Positions 20,006 to 29,819 of a stretch of DNA of 64,000 bases are shown piece by piece. A program made the position numbers and the translations under genes. Each line of letters opens with the position of its first letter. The first letter of the stretch is position 1. Under the pieces are notes generated by a model. The model searched no databases and was not told the origin of the DNA. It worked only from the letters and a program-made list of their open reading frames with translations. Source of the DNA: Microvirga terrestris (GTDB taxonomy: Bacteria; Pseudomonadota; Alphaproteobacteria; Rhizobiales; Beijerinckiaceae); NCBI RefSeq assembly GCF_015694425.1, contig NZ_JADQDN010000005.1, forward strand, positions 62,001-126,000, read 5' to 3'.

Positions 20006-20560
20006 CTAAATCAACCCCTTCAGCCGCAGCATTCCCAATGCCGCTACGGTCGCCGAATCCTTGATCACCCCTTCGGTGACCATCGCCAGCACCTCGTCCA
20101 GTGGGAACGCGCGGCTCACCATGTCCTGCTCGGTTTGTTCGCGCTGTGCTTCACCGACCTGAAGTCCTTGGGCAAGATAGATGTGGTACCCTTGAGTCGA
20201 GTAGCCGTAGCATTCGAAGAGATGGCCGATATGGGCCATGGACGAAGCCGTCAGTCCCGTCTCCTCGTGCAGCTCGGCCCGGGCGAGTTCCAGCGGATCG
20301 GTGCCGGGCGCATCTTCCCATGAACCTTGAGGCAATTCCCAATAGCGGCCCTGCACGGGGTAGCGATACTGCTCCACCAGATGGATCAGGCCGCTGTCGA
20401 GGGGCACGATGACGGCGAAATCCGTCTTCTCGACGACGCCGTAGATACCGGGCGAACCATCCCGCCGCTCGATGGCATCCTCCCGCACGCGCATCCAGCG
20501 GTTCTCGTAGACGATACGCCTCGAAAGGGTCTTGATGTCAGGACGCGTGAGCTTCGTCAT
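20006..20560 (-). CDS. NUDIX hydrolase, ADP-ribose pyrophosphatase-like
   Basis: 184-residue nucleotide-sugar pyrophosphatase of the NudF/ADPRase group. Core order: YENRWMRVREDAIERRDG strand region, VIVPLDSGLIHLVEQYRYPV, then the NUDIX box LPQGSWEDAPGTDP...LARAELHEETGL. The box has an extended spacing, and alanine replaces the usual arginine before the first catalytic glutamate (AELHEETGL instead of RELxEExG). Conserved GHLFECYGYSTQGYHIYLAQGL follows. ATG 20560 (MTKLTRPDIKTL) is preferred over 20629, whose extra residues read through a palindromic repeat. It probably clears ADP-ribose or similar; the exact substrate is not determinable. Confidence 0.87.
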   Translation of the reverse strand: MTKLTRPDIKTLSRRIVYENRWMRVREDAIERRDGSPGIYGVVEKTDFAVIVPLDSGLIHLVEQYRYPVQGRYWELPQGSWEDAPGTDPLELARAELHEETGLTASSMAHIGHLFECYGYSTQGYHIYLAQGLQVGEAQREQTEQDMVSRAFPLDEVLAMVTEGVIKDSATVAALGMLRLKGLI

Positions 20561-20696
20561 GCCGGCTGTGCCTCGTCGGAGCCGCGTGGAAATCCTGTTC
20601 TCCGTCCTGCCCGGGATTGGTCCGGGCATCCATGTCCTGAGGCCGATAATTTGTGGATGGGCGTGACGAGCACGGCCACGACGTGAAAGCGGGCTC

Positions 20697-21320
20697 TCAC
20701 CGCCCGAAGATGCCCTTGAAGAACTGGGCCATCTTGTTGTGCTTCTTCTTGCGGTCCACGTCGGCCTGGCTCTTCACCCAGGCGATCTGCACCACGCGGC
20801 GCTCGCCGGAGAAGGGCAGATGCCCGTGCCATGAATTGTCGGAGCGCAGGAAGGCGAACATGGTTCCCATGGTGGGCGGCACTTCGAGCTTGTAGCGGTC
20901 GTAGTTCTTCTCGTCGTAGAGAACGCGAAGGCGGCCGCCCTCGTCCTGCTGCCATTCGTCGTTCATGTAGACCAGCATGGTCATGACCTTGGACGGCCCA
21001 TCCGTGTGGATGGAGCCGTATTTCGGCTGCGACTTCCTCATGATGGTGGTCAGGCGCGGATATTGGTGGAGATCCAGGCCGAACTTCTTGGAGAGTTCCT
21101 CCGTCAGCTCCGGGCCCTCAAGCTCGTCGATGAGCTGCTTGAAGCGCCCGTGCAGCTTGACCTCGTCGACCGTCAGATAGCCCGGCTTGGTGATGTCGGG
21201 AAAATCGCGTCGGAGATCGTCGATGGCGTCCTGCTTCAGGAGGTTGGACGTGAGCAGATACTCGTATGGCTCCGACGAGCGTTCGGCATTGCGCACCGCG
21301 GTGAGATCAATCAGCTGCAT
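20697..21320 (-). CDS. 2-oxoglutarate/Fe(II)-dependent dioxygenase
   Basis: 207-residue prolyl-4-hydroxylase-like oxygenase. The iron-binding facial triad is visible as H105-x-D107 in GSIHTDGPSK and a distal histidine in SWHGHLPFSGERR, whose arginine (about 174) would bind 2-oxoglutarate. Between them is the beta-strand VMTMLVYMNDEWQQDEGGRLRV typical of this superfamily. The C-terminus is basic (DRKKKHNKMAQFFKGIFG). ATG 21320 has AGGGGA at a good distance; ATG 21326 is the alternative. The substrate is unknown. It is on the same strand as, and upstream of, the NUDIX gene, with a partial palindromic repeat between (about 20570-20640). Confidence 0.85.
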   Translation of the reverse strand: MQLIDLTAVRNAERSSEPYEYLLTSNLLKQDAIDDLRRDFPDITKPGYLTVDEVKLHGRFKQLIDELEGPELTEELSKKFGLDLHQYPRLTTIMRKSQPKYGSIHTDGPSKVMTMLVYMNDEWQQDEGGRLRVLYDEKNYDRYKLEVPPTMGTMFAFLRSDNSWHGHLPFSGERRVVQIAWVKSQADVDRKKKHNKMAQFFKGIFGR

Positions 21321-21443
21321 GGGCATCCCCTAGGCTTGGCATCTCCAGCCGTCACGCTAGCTAGGCAGACGCACGAGGAAACTAACATAGATTAATGATA
21401 CTTTGGATAGGGATTGCTCTCGGAAGGAAGGGGAGCCGCTTCC

Positions 21444-22964
21444 TCACACGATCTCGATCACAGCTTCCATGTTCAGAAGCTTGCCCAGGCCCCGCATGCG
21501 GCCCGTCAGGCGTTCGTTGGCGAGCGGCTCCAAGTGAGCCGGCAACTGCAGCACGACCTGGCTGCCCCGGGCGAGGAGCGGCACCTGAGGCAGCACACCT
21601 TCCATGGCGACCGAGACCGGATAGGCCACGCGCATGAGCGCCGCGAGAAGGCGGGCCCGCTCCAAGAGACGCGGGCCGGCGAGCGACTTGATGCGCGAGC
21701 TCACCTTGTCCGGCGAGAGGCCCTCATGCCGAAAAAAGATCGACAGCGCCAGATAAGCGCGACCCGGATGGTCGAGTCCGGCGAAGGCCCCGTAGGCGAT
21801 GAGGTTGAGGCTCTGCTCGCCCCGGTAGTCGGGATGGGCACGCCAGCCGATATCGGCCAGAAGGCAGGCCGCCCGGCGCAGGCGGATGTCGTCATCCGTC
21901 TCCGGCAGGCCAAGGCTGCGGATGAAGGCTTCCGTCCACGCGCACAGCTCCTCGCCATGGCGGGGCGAGCGGGAGCGCAGGAGGTTGAGATCGCTGGCTG
22001 CGGCGATGAGCGGGTCGCGCTCGCGGGTCTGCGCGTCGAGCTTGTCGAAGAGCACGCCCTCGCGGACGCCGAAGGCGGAAATCGCCACCTCCTTCGGCTC
22101 GCCGAGACGGATGATCTCTTCCAGCACCATGGCGCCGTAGGCCAGCAGCGGGCGGCGGGCCTCGGAGATGCTTTCGATATCCTTGAGGGTCTTCGAGTCG
22201 GCCTCCTCCACAAGATGCAGGAAGTCGAGCCCATCCTCGGGATCGAGGATGTAGCCATGCATCACGTGCAGCGGATAATCGTGCGCCGCCTGATGCAGCT
22301 TGGCGAGCGCGCGCCATGTGCCGCCCACCGCATAGAAGGTACGGCCATGCAGGTTTTCGAGATATTCGGGAGCGCGTTCAAGAGCTTCGCGCACGATCCT
22401 CTGGGCCTTCTTCAACGAGCCGCCGCTGACGTCCAGCAGGGCCAAGCCGCCGAGCGGCATGGTGACGCCCTGCCCCACCTGCGAACCGCGCACGTCCACA
22501 AGTTCGAGGCTGCCGCCGCCCATGTCGCCGACGATGCCGTCCGGATCATGGAAGCCCGCGATGACGCCGAGCGCGGAGGCCCGCGCCTCTTCGGCGCCGG
22601 ACAAAAGGCTGATCGGCTGGCCGCAGGCTTTTTCTGCCGCCTCCAGGAAGGCCGGGCCGTTGGAAGCATCACGCGCTGCCGCGGTGGCCAGCACGAAGAT
22701 GTCCGACACGTTCATCGTGTCGCAAAGGACGCGGAAGCGGGCGAGCGCCCGAAGCGCCCGGTCGACGGCCTCCTCGTCGAGGCGGCCGGTGGTCGCCACA
22801 TGACGGCCGAGACCGCAGAGAACCTTCTCGTTATAGATCGGCGTGACCGCGCGGGAGAGGCCCTCATAGGCCACGAGACGCACGGAGTTCGAGCCGATAT
22901 CGATGATCGCGACCGGGCGTCCGAGCTTGAGCCGACCGGGAGCCTCATGGCTAAGCGCCGGCAT
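21444..22964 (-). CDS. ppx: Exopolyphosphatase / pppGpp phosphatase family (Ppx/GppA)
   Basis: 506-residue sugar-kinase/Hsp70-fold phosphatase that removes phosphate from polyphosphate or pppGpp. The N-terminal phosphate-binding motif AIIDIGSNSVRLVAYEG and the second motif VGDMGGGSLELVDV are intact. A C-terminal HD-like region follows. ATG 22964 is one base past the ppk stop and gives MPALSHEAPGRLKLG; ATG 23024 ([11 protein letters not shown]) would overlap ppk by 59 bases and cannot be excluded. It is the last gene of the operon with hdaA and ppk, so synthesis and breakdown of polyphosphate are encoded together. Confidence 0.9.
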   Translation of the reverse strand: MPALSHEAPGRLKLGRPVAIIDIGSNSVRLVAYEGLSRAVTPIYNEKVLCGLGRHVATTGRLDEEAVDRALRALARFRVLCDTMNVSDIFVLATAAARDASNGPAFLEAAEKACGQPISLLSGAEEARASALGVIAGFHDPDGIVGDMGGGSLELVDVRGSQVGQGVTMPLGGLALLDVSGGSLKKAQRIVREALERAPEYLENLHGRTFYAVGGTWRALAKLHQAAHDYPLHVMHGYILDPEDGLDFLHLVEEADSKTLKDIESISEARRPLLAYGAMVLEEIIRLGEPKEVAISAFGVREGVLFDKLDAQTRERDPLIAAASDLNLLRSRSPRHGEELCAWTEAFIRSLGLPETDDDIRLRRAACLLADIGWRAHPDYRGEQSLNLIAYGAFAGLDHPGRAYLALSIFFRHEGLSPDKVSSRIKSLAGPRLLERARLLAALMRVAYPVSVAMEGVLPQVPLLARGSQVVLQLPAHLEPLANERLTGRMRGLGKLLNMEAVIEIV

Positions 22965-22965
22965 G

Positions 22966-25284
22966 CTACCGCTGCCCGCGCTTGGCGAGCGCTTTGGGGC
23001 TGGAGGTCTTGAGGGATTTGCCACGGCCTGAGAGACTCGGGTTCGTCATGAAATACTTGTGCGCGTTGAAGGGCTCCTCGCCCTTGGCCGGCACCACCCG
23101 CTGACTCGTTCCGTCGGGCAACACCGTCCAGCTCTGCTCGTTGTCGAGCAGGTTGGCGAGCATGATCTGGTCGAGCACCTGCTGGTGAACGGTGGCGTTG
23201 ACGATCGGCATCAGGGCTTCGACCCGGCGATCGAGGTTGCGCGACATGAGATCCGCGGACGAGATGTACACGTGGGCCTTGGGGTTGGGCATGCCCTGCC
23301 CGTTGCCGAAGGCATAGATGCGCGTGTGCTCCAGGAAGCGCCCGACGATGGACTTGACCCGGATGTTCTCCGACAGACCCTTGATGCCGGGCCTGAGGCA
23401 GCAGATGCCGCGGACGATGAGGTCGATCTGCACGCCGGCCGCCGACGCATCGTAGAGCGCATCGATGATGTCGGGATCGACCAGCGAGTTGCACTTGCCC
23501 CAGATGGCGCCGGGCCGTCCTGCCTTGGCGTGCGCCACCTCTTCGTCGATGTGCTGGAGAAGTCGCTTCTTGAGAGTGAGCGGCGACACCGCCATGCGCT
23601 CCAGCTCCGCCGGCTCGGCATAGCCCGTGACGAAGTTGAAGATGCGCGACACGTCGCGGCCGATCACCGGATCGGCGGTGAAGTAGGACAGGTCCGTGTA
23701 GATGCGCGCCGTGATCGGGTGGTAATTGCCCGTGCCCACATGGCAATAGGTGATGAGCTGGCTGCCCTCGCGGCGCACCACCATGGACAGCTTAGCGTGG
23801 GTCTTGAGCTCGATGAAGCCGAACACCACCTGAGCGCCCGCGCGCTCGAGGTCGCGCGCCCAGCGGATATTGGCCTCCTCGTCGAAGCGCGCCTTCAGCT
23901 CCACCAGCGCGGTGACGGACTTGCCTGCCTCGGCTGCCTCGGCGAGCGCCGCTACGATGGGCGAGTCGGACGAGGTGCGATAGAGCGTCTGCTTGATCGC
24001 CACCACGTTCGGATCGCGCGCCGCTTGGCGCAGGAATTGCACCACGGCGTCGAAGGACTCGTAAGGGTGGTGGACGATGATGTCCTTCTCGCGGATCGCC
24101 GCGAAACAATCGCCGCTATGCTCGCGGATGCGCTCGGGAAAGCGCGGGTTGTACGGCTTGAACTTGAGGTCGGGACGCTCCAACGCCACAAGCTGCGACA
24201 GGTCGCGCAGACCCATCATGCCCTCGACGACGAAGACCTCATCGTGGGTCACCTCGGATTCCTCGGCCACGAAGAGGCGCAGGTCCTCGGGCATGGCCGC
24301 CTCGACCTCGAGACGGATCACGCTGCCGCGGCGGCGCTGCTTGAGGGCCGTCTCGAACAGGCGCACCAGATCCTCGGCCTCTTCCTCGACCTCGAGATCG
24401 GAGTCGCGGATCACCCGGAAGGCGCCCTGCCCCTGCACGTCGTAGCCCGGGAAAAGCCTACTCGTGAACAGCACGATCATCTGCTCGAGGGCGATGAAGC
24501 GGGTGGCGCCGGTCTCGGCGAAATCCGGCAGGCGGATGAAGCGCTCGCCCCGCGACGGCAGGCGGATCAGGGCGTTCAGCACCTTGCCGTCGCTCTGGCG
24601 CACCAGCTTCAGGGCGATGGAGGAGCCGAGATTCGGGATGAACGGAAAAGGATGCGCCGGGTCGATGGCAAGCGGCGTGAGCACCGGAAAGACGTGGTTG
24701 AGGAAGTAATCCTCGAGCCACGAGGTCTCCGCCTTTGTCAGCCCTCCCCCCTCGACGAGGATGATGCCCTCCTCCAGCAGGATGTCGCGCAACTCGCGCC
24801 AGCGCCGCTGCTGGTCGGAGGCGAGATGGGAAACCTCGGTGGAGATCTTAGCGAGCTGCTCCTGCGGCGAGAGCCCATCCTGGGACATGGTCGCCACGCC
24901 GGAGCGGACCTGGCCTCGCAGGCCCGCAACGCGGACCATGAAGAACTCGTCCAGGTTCTCGGCCGAGATCGAGAGAAAGCGCAATTGCTCCAGGAGCGGG
25001 TGATGGCTGTTGGAGGCCTCCTCCAGCACGCGGCGATTGAACTGCAGCCAGGAGAGCTCGCGGTTGATGAAGCGCTGGGGGAACTTCCGCAGGGCCGCAC
25101 CGTCGAACTCGATATCCGCCGGGGCCTTCGGCAAAGGAGCCTCGCTGACGGTCTCCACCTCTTTCAGGGCAATCGCGCCACGCACCTCGTTCTCCGCCGC
25201 TTCGTTCTTCGGCGTCCGTTTTGCTCTAGGCTTCGTGACGGTTTCACGACGGTTCGACAACAGGGCGTCAGTGTCTGGCTTCAC
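22966..25284 (-). CDS. ppk: Polyphosphate kinase 1
   Basis: 772-residue ATP:polyphosphate phosphotransferase. It has the N-terminal PPK domain ([19 protein letters not shown]), the head domain, and both phospholipase-D-like catalytic halves. The phosphorylated-histidine block [20 protein letters not shown] is present. The C-terminal block [19 protein letters not shown] is also intact. A basic N-terminal extension of about 60 residues precedes the core. The start is GTG 25284, overlapping the hdaA stop in GTGA, so translation is coupled. Together with ppx it controls polyphosphate storage. Confidence 0.95.
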   Translation of the reverse strand: MKPDTDALLSNRRETVTKPRAKRTPKNEAAENEVRGAIALKEVETVSEAPLPKAPADIEFDGAALRKFPQRFINRELSWLQFNRRVLEEASNSHHPLLEQLRFLSISAENLDEFFMVRVAGLRGQVRSGVATMSQDGLSPQEQLAKISTEVSHLASDQQRRWRELRDILLEEGIILVEGGGLTKAETSWLEDYFLNHVFPVLTPLAIDPAHPFPFIPNLGSSIALKLVRQSDGKVLNALIRLPSRGERFIRLPDFAETGATRFIALEQMIVLFTSRLFPGYDVQGQGAFRVIRDSDLEVEEEAEDLVRLFETALKQRRRGSVIRLEVEAAMPEDLRLFVAEESEVTHDEVFVVEGMMGLRDLSQLVALERPDLKFKPYNPRFPERIREHSGDCFAAIREKDIIVHHPYESFDAVVQFLRQAARDPNVVAIKQTLYRTSSDSPIVAALAEAAEAGKSVTALVELKARFDEEANIRWARDLERAGAQVVFGFIELKTHAKLSMVVRREGSQLITYCHVGTGNYHPITARIYTDLSYFTADPVIGRDVSRIFNFVTGYAEPAELERMAVSPLTLKKRLLQHIDEEVAHAKAGRPGAIWGKCNSLVDPDIIDALYDASAAGVQIDLIVRGICCLRPGIKGLSENIRVKSIVGRFLEHTRIYAFGNGQGMPNPKAHVYISSADLMSRNLDRRVEALMPIVNATVHQQVLDQIMLANLLDNEQSWTVLPDGTSQRVVPAKGEEPFNAHKYFMTNPSLSGRGKSLKTSSPKALAKRGQR

Positions 25285-25973
25285 TCGTTCTCATCCGTTT
25301 CCTGCGCGGCGCCAAGGATCTCGGCCGCGATCGCTCGTGAAACACGCCGGCCCCGGCTCAGGGCCTCCCGGTCGAGGAGTGCCACGATTTCGGAGGCCTT
25401 GGCGAGCGAGCGTTCGATCCGCAGAGCAATATAGTCGACAACGGAGGTATCGACCACGAGTTGCCTGTCCACGAACAGCTTTACCAGCACCGCCTTGAGG
25501 AGGGCATCGTCCGGGGCGTCCAGGGCAACGCTCGGCGCCAGCCGGAGGCGGGACAGGAGATCGGGGGTTTTCAGGGACCAGCGGTCGGGCCGCGTCTCGG
25601 AGGTGATCAGCAGCGAGGTCTTCTTCTCCCTGGCCAGATTCAGCAGATGGAACAGGGCCGCCTCGTCGCGCTCGCCCCGGTCCATGTCCTCGATGGCGAG
25701 CGCCCCGTTCGAGACGAGGTGCGGGACCTTGTCTTGGGTGATCGCCGCCGCATCCACCGTCCAGGCACGGGCGTTCATCGCCCAGATCGAGGCGAGATGG
25801 CTCTTGCCGCTGCCGCGGGGACCGACGAGGAGGAGGATCGTGTCCGGCCAGTCGGGCCAAGTCTCGATGAGACCGTAGGCCTGCTCGTTGGAGGGGCTGA
25901 CGAGAAAGTCCTCGGCGCCGAAGCGGGGATCGAGGGGAAGGTCGAAGGTCAGCTGCTTGGGGGACTCACGCAT
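25281..25973 (-). CDS. hdaA: DnaA regulatory inactivator HdaA (DnaA-like AAA+ ATPase)
   Basis: 230-residue DnaA-paralogous AAA+ protein without a DNA-binding domain IV. In alphaproteobacteria it works with the beta clamp to convert DnaA-ATP to DnaA-ADP. The N-terminus [16 protein letters not shown] contains QLTFDLPL, a good clamp-binding motif. Walker A is [10 protein letters not shown] (about residue 52) and Walker B is [13 protein letters not shown] 25973 overlaps the stop of the upstream permease gene by eight bases, and its own stop overlaps the ppk start. The longer reading to 26195 runs through the permease gene and is rejected. Confidence 0.92.
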   Translation of the reverse strand: MRESPKQLTFDLPLDPRFGAEDFLVSPSNEQAYGLIETWPDWPDTILLLVGPRGSGKSHLASIWAMNARAWTVDAAAITQDKVPHLVSNGALAIEDMDRGERDEAALFHLLNLAREKKTSLLITSETRPDRWSLKTPDLLSRLRLAPSVALDAPDDALLKAVLVKLFVDRQLVVDTSVVDYIALRIERSLAKASEIVALLDREALSRGRRVSRAIAAEILGAAQETDENE

Positions 25974-27102
25974 CGAGATTGGCCTTGTGGTCGATTTCGA
26001 TGCGAGGCTTGAGGATGACCGGATCCGTGCCGCGATAGAGCGGGCTCGCCAGATATTGGCGCAGGGCAAAGCGGGCGATGACCCCGATGGCCGCCGCGAG
26101 CGGCACCGCCAGGAGCAGGCCGACGAAGCCGAAGAGCGCGCCGAAGGCAACGAGGGCGAACATGAGCCAGACCGGATGAAGGCCGACGGATTCACCCACC
26201 AGCTTCGGCGAGAGGATGTTGCCTTCCACGAACTGGCCGAAGATGAAGATGCCCAATGTCGCGGCGATCATGGTCCAGTCCGGCCAGAACTGCACGATGG
26301 CAACGCCGACCGACAGGATGAGGCCGGTGAGCGAACCCACATAGGGAATGAAGCTCAGGAGGCCCGCCGTCATGCCGATCAGGACGCCGAAGTTGAGCCC
26401 GATGAGGGCAAGGCTCACCGCATAGAAGGTGCCGAGGATGAGGCACACCAGGGCCTGCCCGCGCACGAAACCGGCAATCGCCCGGTCGATGTCGCGGGCG
26501 ATGTCGCGGATCGTATCCCGGTGACTCGTAGGCATCCATGAGTCCACGGTTCGCACCATGCGGTCCCAGTCCACGAGCATGTAGAAGGCCACCACCGGGG
26601 TCACCACCAACAGGGAAAAGATGCCGATCAGCGCCTGGCCGCCGGACCACAGCCCCTGGAGGAAGGTGGTCATCCAAGCGATGCCCTGGCTGATCAGGTT
26701 GCCGACGGAGGGGGGTGCTGCCGGCAGCACCTCCTCGATACCGAGCTTCCGGATGAGCGGGCCCAACTGCTCGGCCCCGAGTTCCTGGAGTCTGGACACA
26801 TAGCCGGGCAGCCTCTCCACGAAGGCTCCCACCTGCTGGGCCGCGAAGGGCACCAAGATCATCAGGGCGATGATGAAGACCAGCACGAACAGGACGAGGA
26901 TGAGAAGGCTGGCGCCCAGGCGCCCGACGCCCAGCTTCTGCAAGCGGTCGGCCAGGGGATCGAGCAGGTAGGCCAGCGCGAAGCCGGCCACGAAGGGCAG
27001 CAGGATGCCGCGCAGCACGAACAGCAGCAGAACCCCGACGACCAGCGCCGCAATCCAGAACCCGATCTGCCGTTGAACCGTCATCGGCACCTCATACCTC
27101 AC
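25966..27102 (-). CDS. AI-2E (PerM) family membrane transporter
   Basis: 378-residue polytopic inner-membrane protein of the AI-2E/PerM family, with about eight transmembrane helices arranged as two at the N-terminus, a large cytoplasmic/periplasmic helical region, then the bundle. Family blocks include FVAGFALAYLLDPLADRLQKLG near residues 33-54 and GSLTGLILSVG / VAFGALFGFVGLLLAVPLAA late in the chain. Substrates of family members vary or are unknown. It is conserved upstream of hdaA in many alphaproteobacteria. The start at ATG 27102 has AAGGTGAGGT upstream; ATG 27084 is possible. Confidence 0.88.
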   Translation of the reverse strand: MRYEVPMTVQRQIGFWIAALVVGVLLLFVLRGILLPFVAGFALAYLLDPLADRLQKLGVGRLGASLLILVLFVLVFIIALMILVPFAAQQVGAFVERLPGYVSRLQELGAEQLGPLIRKLGIEEVLPAAPPSVGNLISQGIAWMTTFLQGLWSGGQALIGIFSLLVVTPVVAFYMLVDWDRMVRTVDSWMPTSHRDTIRDIARDIDRAIAGFVRGQALVCLILGTFYAVSLALIGLNFGVLIGMTAGLLSFIPYVGSLTGLILSVGVAIVQFWPDWTMIAATLGIFIFGQFVEGNILSPKLVGESVGLHPVWLMFALVAFGALFGFVGLLLAVPLAAAIGVIARFALRQYLASPLYRGTDPVILKPRIEIDHKANLDA

Positions 27103-27113
27103 CTTTTTGGCCT

Positions 27114-27644
27114 TCAGGTGGTCATGTGCCTGAGCCAGCCCCCGAGATAGGCACCGGCCGAGGCTATGGTCAAGGCAGCCACCAGCAGCATGGCAGGATC
27201 CTCGAGCCCTGCGAGGTCTGCACCGAAGGCATTGGCGGCAAGCGCGAAGGCCGCAAAGGCGATCTGCGCGCCCGTGTTGAGCTTGCTGACAAGGAGCGGC
27301 TTAATCTCGACCGGCCGGCTCATGACCCAGGACAGGAGCACCGCCGCCACGATCATCACGTCCCGGAACACCACGACGATGGCCAACCAGCTCGGGATGG
27401 CGCCGACGATGGCCAGCGTCACGTAGATGGAGACTAGGAGCGCCTTGTCGGCGATGGGGTCGATATAGGCCCCGAACTCGCTCCTCATGTCGAACCGGCG
27501 GGCGATGTACCCGTCGACAGCATCCGAGACCCCCGCCACCACGAACAGGACAAAGGCCGCAACCCACCGCTGCTGCATGATCATGAGGATCACGATGGGC
27601 ACGATAATGAGACGCCCAATGGTGATGATGTTCGGAATGGTCAT
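27114..27644 (-). CDS. CDP-alcohol phosphatidyltransferase family membrane enzyme
   Basis: 176-residue integral membrane enzyme of the PgsA/cardiolipin-synthase type. It has the exact family signature D-G-x2-A-R-x8-G-x3-D-x3-D: DGYIARRF...GAYIDPIAD, about residues 43-65. Six hydrophobic segments span the rest. It would transfer a phosphatidyl group from CDP-diacylglycerol to an alcohol such as glycerol phosphate; which one cannot be decided here. It is the first gene of the minus-strand operon that continues, 11 bases later, into the PerM-type permease, then hdaA, ppk and ppx. The upstream region to purM holds two palindromic repeats. Confidence 0.9.
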   Translation of the reverse strand: MTIPNIITIGRLIIVPIVILMIMQQRWVAAFVLFVVAGVSDAVDGYIARRFDMRSEFGAYIDPIADKALLVSIYVTLAIVGAIPSWLAIVVVFRDVMIVAAVLLSWVMSRPVEIKPLLVSKLNTGAQIAFAAFALAANAFGADLAGLEDPAMLLVAALTIASAGAYLGGWLRHMTT

Positions 27645-27726
27645 CGGAGCCGATGATGGACGCTCAGGGGGCGGAGTTCAATTGGGTGTCTAAGGGGGTG
27701 GGGATAACAAGGCTTCTCATTCTCCG

Positions 27727-27820
27727 ACGTCATGGCCGGGCCTGTCCCGGCCATCCCGATGCTGAAAAGCGCCTCGCTCCACCGCATCGGGATCACCGGC
27801 ACAAGGCCGGCGATGACGTG
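27727..27820. repeat. Intergenic inverted repeat
   Basis: Left arm ACGTCATGGCCGGGC...CCATCCCGATGC (27727-27762) and right arm GCATCGGGATCACCGG...CGATGACGT (27783-27820) are inverted copies of each other. Each arm also folds on itself at its GGCC-rich part. It lies in the 27645-28009 gap between two divergent operons, which contains no gene. Confidence 0.75.
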
Positions 27821-27825
27821 GAGGG

Positions 27826-27906
27826 TGTCATTCCCGGGAGGACGCGTTAGCGAAGGGGAAGGGAATCCACTCACAGGCTCAGCGCCATGGATCCCCTTCC
27901 CGGCCT
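27826..27906. repeat. Dispersed palindromic repeat, family R2 (copy 1)
   Basis: Palindrome with inner arms AGGGAATCCA and TGGATCCCCTTCCCG around a core GCTCAGCG, ending CGCCGGGGACGACAC. The same outer and inner blocks, in the same order, occur at 53930-54032. It lies directly after the inverted repeat at 27727-27820, upstream of purM. Confidence 0.75.
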
Positions 27907-28009
27907 ACGGCCGCCGGGGACGACACCGCTCCAATCCCCTGCAATTGCTCAAATCCCCTTGCCTCCCGGTCCCTCCCGTCTTACTGCCCACCCCAACACG
28001 GGGTGAGCC

Positions 28010-29080
28010 ATGACGACCGAGAAGCAGACGAACGGCCTGACCTATGCCCAAGCGGGCGTCGATATCGATGCGGGCAACGCCATGGTCGACCAGATCAAGC
28101 CCCTGGTGCGCTCGACGCGCCGGCCGGGCGCAGATGCGGAGATCGGCGGCTTCGGCGGGCTCTTCGACCTCAAGGCCGCGGGCTTCAAGGACCCGATCCT
28201 GGTGGCGGCCAATGACGGGGTCGGCACCAAGGTGAAGATCGCCATCGACACGGGTATTCACGACACCATCGGCATCGACCTCGTGGCCATGTGCGTGAAC
28301 GACATCATCGTGCAGGGCGCCGAGCCCCTGTTCTTCCTCGACTATTTCGCCACGGGAAAACTCTCGCCGGAGGTCGGCGTCCATATCGTCAAGGGCATCG
28401 CCGAGGGCTGCCTCCAGGCGGACTGCGCGCTCATCGGCGGCGAGACCGCCGAGATGCCGGGGCTTTACGCCAAGGGCGACTACGACCTCGCGGGTTTCGC
28501 GGTGGGCGCCGCCGAGCGCGGCACGCTGCTCCCCAAGGACGTGAAGGCGGGTGACGTGCTCATCGGCCTTCCCTCCTCCGGCGTCCATTCCAACGGCTTC
28601 TCCCTGGTGCGCCGGATCGTCGAGCATTCCGGCCTCGCCTGGGATGCGCCCGCCCCCTTTGCTGCGGCCAAGACCCTCGCCCAGGCCCTGCTGGAGCCGA
28701 CCCGGATCTACGTGAAGGCGCTGCTGGAAGTGCTCAAAGGCGGCGACGGGATCAACGCGCTCTGCCACATCACGGGCGGCGGTTTTCCGGACAACATCCC
28801 GCGCGTGCTGCCCGATGGCGTCGGCGTGCACCTCGACCTCGATGCCATCGCGGTTCCGCCTGTTTTCGGCTGGCTGGCCAAGGCCGGCGGCGTGGCTGAG
28901 CCTGAGATGCTGCGCACGTTCAACTGCGGCATCGGTATGATCGTGGTCGCCTCCGCCGATCGGGCGGAGGCCGTCATGGAGCGACTGCGCCAGGCGGGTG
29001 AGAAGCCGGTGCGCATCGGCGAGACGATCACCCATACGGGCGGCGAACGCGTGCAGAATTCGGGCTCCCTGAAGCTCTGA
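28010..29080 (+). CDS. purM: Phosphoribosylformylglycinamidine cyclo-ligase (AIR synthetase)
   Basis: 356-residue enzyme of de novo purine synthesis that closes FGAM to AIR with ATP. Recognised by [21 protein letters not shown] at the start, the block [14 protein letters not shown] with the ATP-binding region, [21 protein letters not shown], and [23 protein letters not shown]. The length is standard. The ATG at 28010 follows GGGGTGA. It is co-transcribed with purN, whose ATG overlaps the purM stop by one base (TGATG). Confidence 0.96.
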   Translation: MTTEKQTNGLTYAQAGVDIDAGNAMVDQIKPLVRSTRRPGADAEIGGFGGLFDLKAAGFKDPILVAANDGVGTKVKIAIDTGIHDTIGIDLVAMCVNDIIVQGAEPLFFLDYFATGKLSPEVGVHIVKGIAEGCLQADCALIGGETAEMPGLYAKGDYDLAGFAVGAAERGTLLPKDVKAGDVLIGLPSSGVHSNGFSLVRRIVEHSGLAWDAPAPFAAAKTLAQALLEPTRIYVKALLEVLKGGDGINALCHITGGGFPDNIPRVLPDGVGVHLDLDAIAVPPVFGWLAKAGGVAEPEMLRTFNCGIGMIVVASADRAEAVMERLRQAGEKPVRIGETITHTGGERVQNSGSLKL

Positions 29081-29748
29081 TGACCCGCCGCGTCGCCATC
29101 CTGATCTCGGGCCGCGGCTCGAACATGGCCTCGCTGATCGAGGCCGCCCAGGCTGCCGATTTCCCGGCCGAAATCGCCCTCGTGCTCTCGAACCGCCCCG
29201 ACGCGGAAGGGTTGGAGCGGGCGAAGGCGGTCGGGATCGCGACCCTTGCCATCGACCACAAGGCCTTTCCCGATCGTGAGAGCTTCGACCGGGCGCTCGA
29301 TGCCGCGCTGGGCGGGCACGACATCGCCTTCATCTGCCTCGCGGGCTTCATGCGCGTGCTCAGCGACTGGTTCGTGCAGCGCTGGGCTGGGCGACTGGTC
29401 AACATCCACCCGTCCCTCCTGCCTCTCTATCGCGGCACGCGGACCCATCGACGGGCGCTGGCGGACGGCGTGCTGGTCCATGGCTGCACCGTCCATTTCG
29501 TGGTGCCGGAGCTCGATGCCGGCCCGATCATCGCCCAGGCCGTCGTGCCGGTGGTGCCGGCGGATACCGAGGAGAGCCTTGCCACGCGCGTCATCGTGCA
29601 GGAGCATCGGCTTTATCCGCAGGCCTTGCGGATGATCTGCGATGGAACGGCACGGCTCGAGAACGGACGGGTGGTGTTTTCGCGTGGGTGGGACGCGAGC
29701 GGGACGCTATATTCACCGGCAGATGCAGAGCGAAACGAACTGCAATGA
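29080..29748 (+). CDS. purN: Phosphoribosylglycinamide formyltransferase
   Basis: 222-residue GAR transformylase using 10-formyl-tetrahydrofolate, third step of purine synthesis. The N-terminal phosphate-binding ILISGRGSNMASLIEAAQA, the catalytic block NIHPSLLPLYRGTRTHRRAL (with the catalytic N-x-H) and the later GCTVHFVVPELDAGPIIAQ with the essential aspartate are all present. It overlaps purM by one base, so translation is coupled. The C-terminal 30 residues are less conserved. Confidence 0.95.
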   Translation: MTRRVAILISGRGSNMASLIEAAQAADFPAEIALVLSNRPDAEGLERAKAVGIATLAIDHKAFPDRESFDRALDAALGGHDIAFICLAGFMRVLSDWFVQRWAGRLVNIHPSLLPLYRGTRTHRRALADGVLVHGCTVHFVVPELDAGPIIAQAVVPVVPADTEESLATRVIVQEHRLYPQALRMICDGTARLENGRVVFSRGWDASGTLYSPADAERNELQ

Positions 29749-29819
29749 CCGATTGACACATCCTCGGAACGGGCGTGGAATCCTACATGCTGGGGTGGCC
29801 TCTATGACGGGAGGAAGCC

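Noticed and set aside
21414-23012. 532-codon plus-strand open frame
   Set aside because: Antisense to ppx with no recognisable domain.
23059-25434. 791-codon plus-strand open frame
   Set aside because: Antisense to ppk; GC-rich codon bias keeps the complementary frame open. The composition is arginine/histidine/leucine-heavy with no domain.
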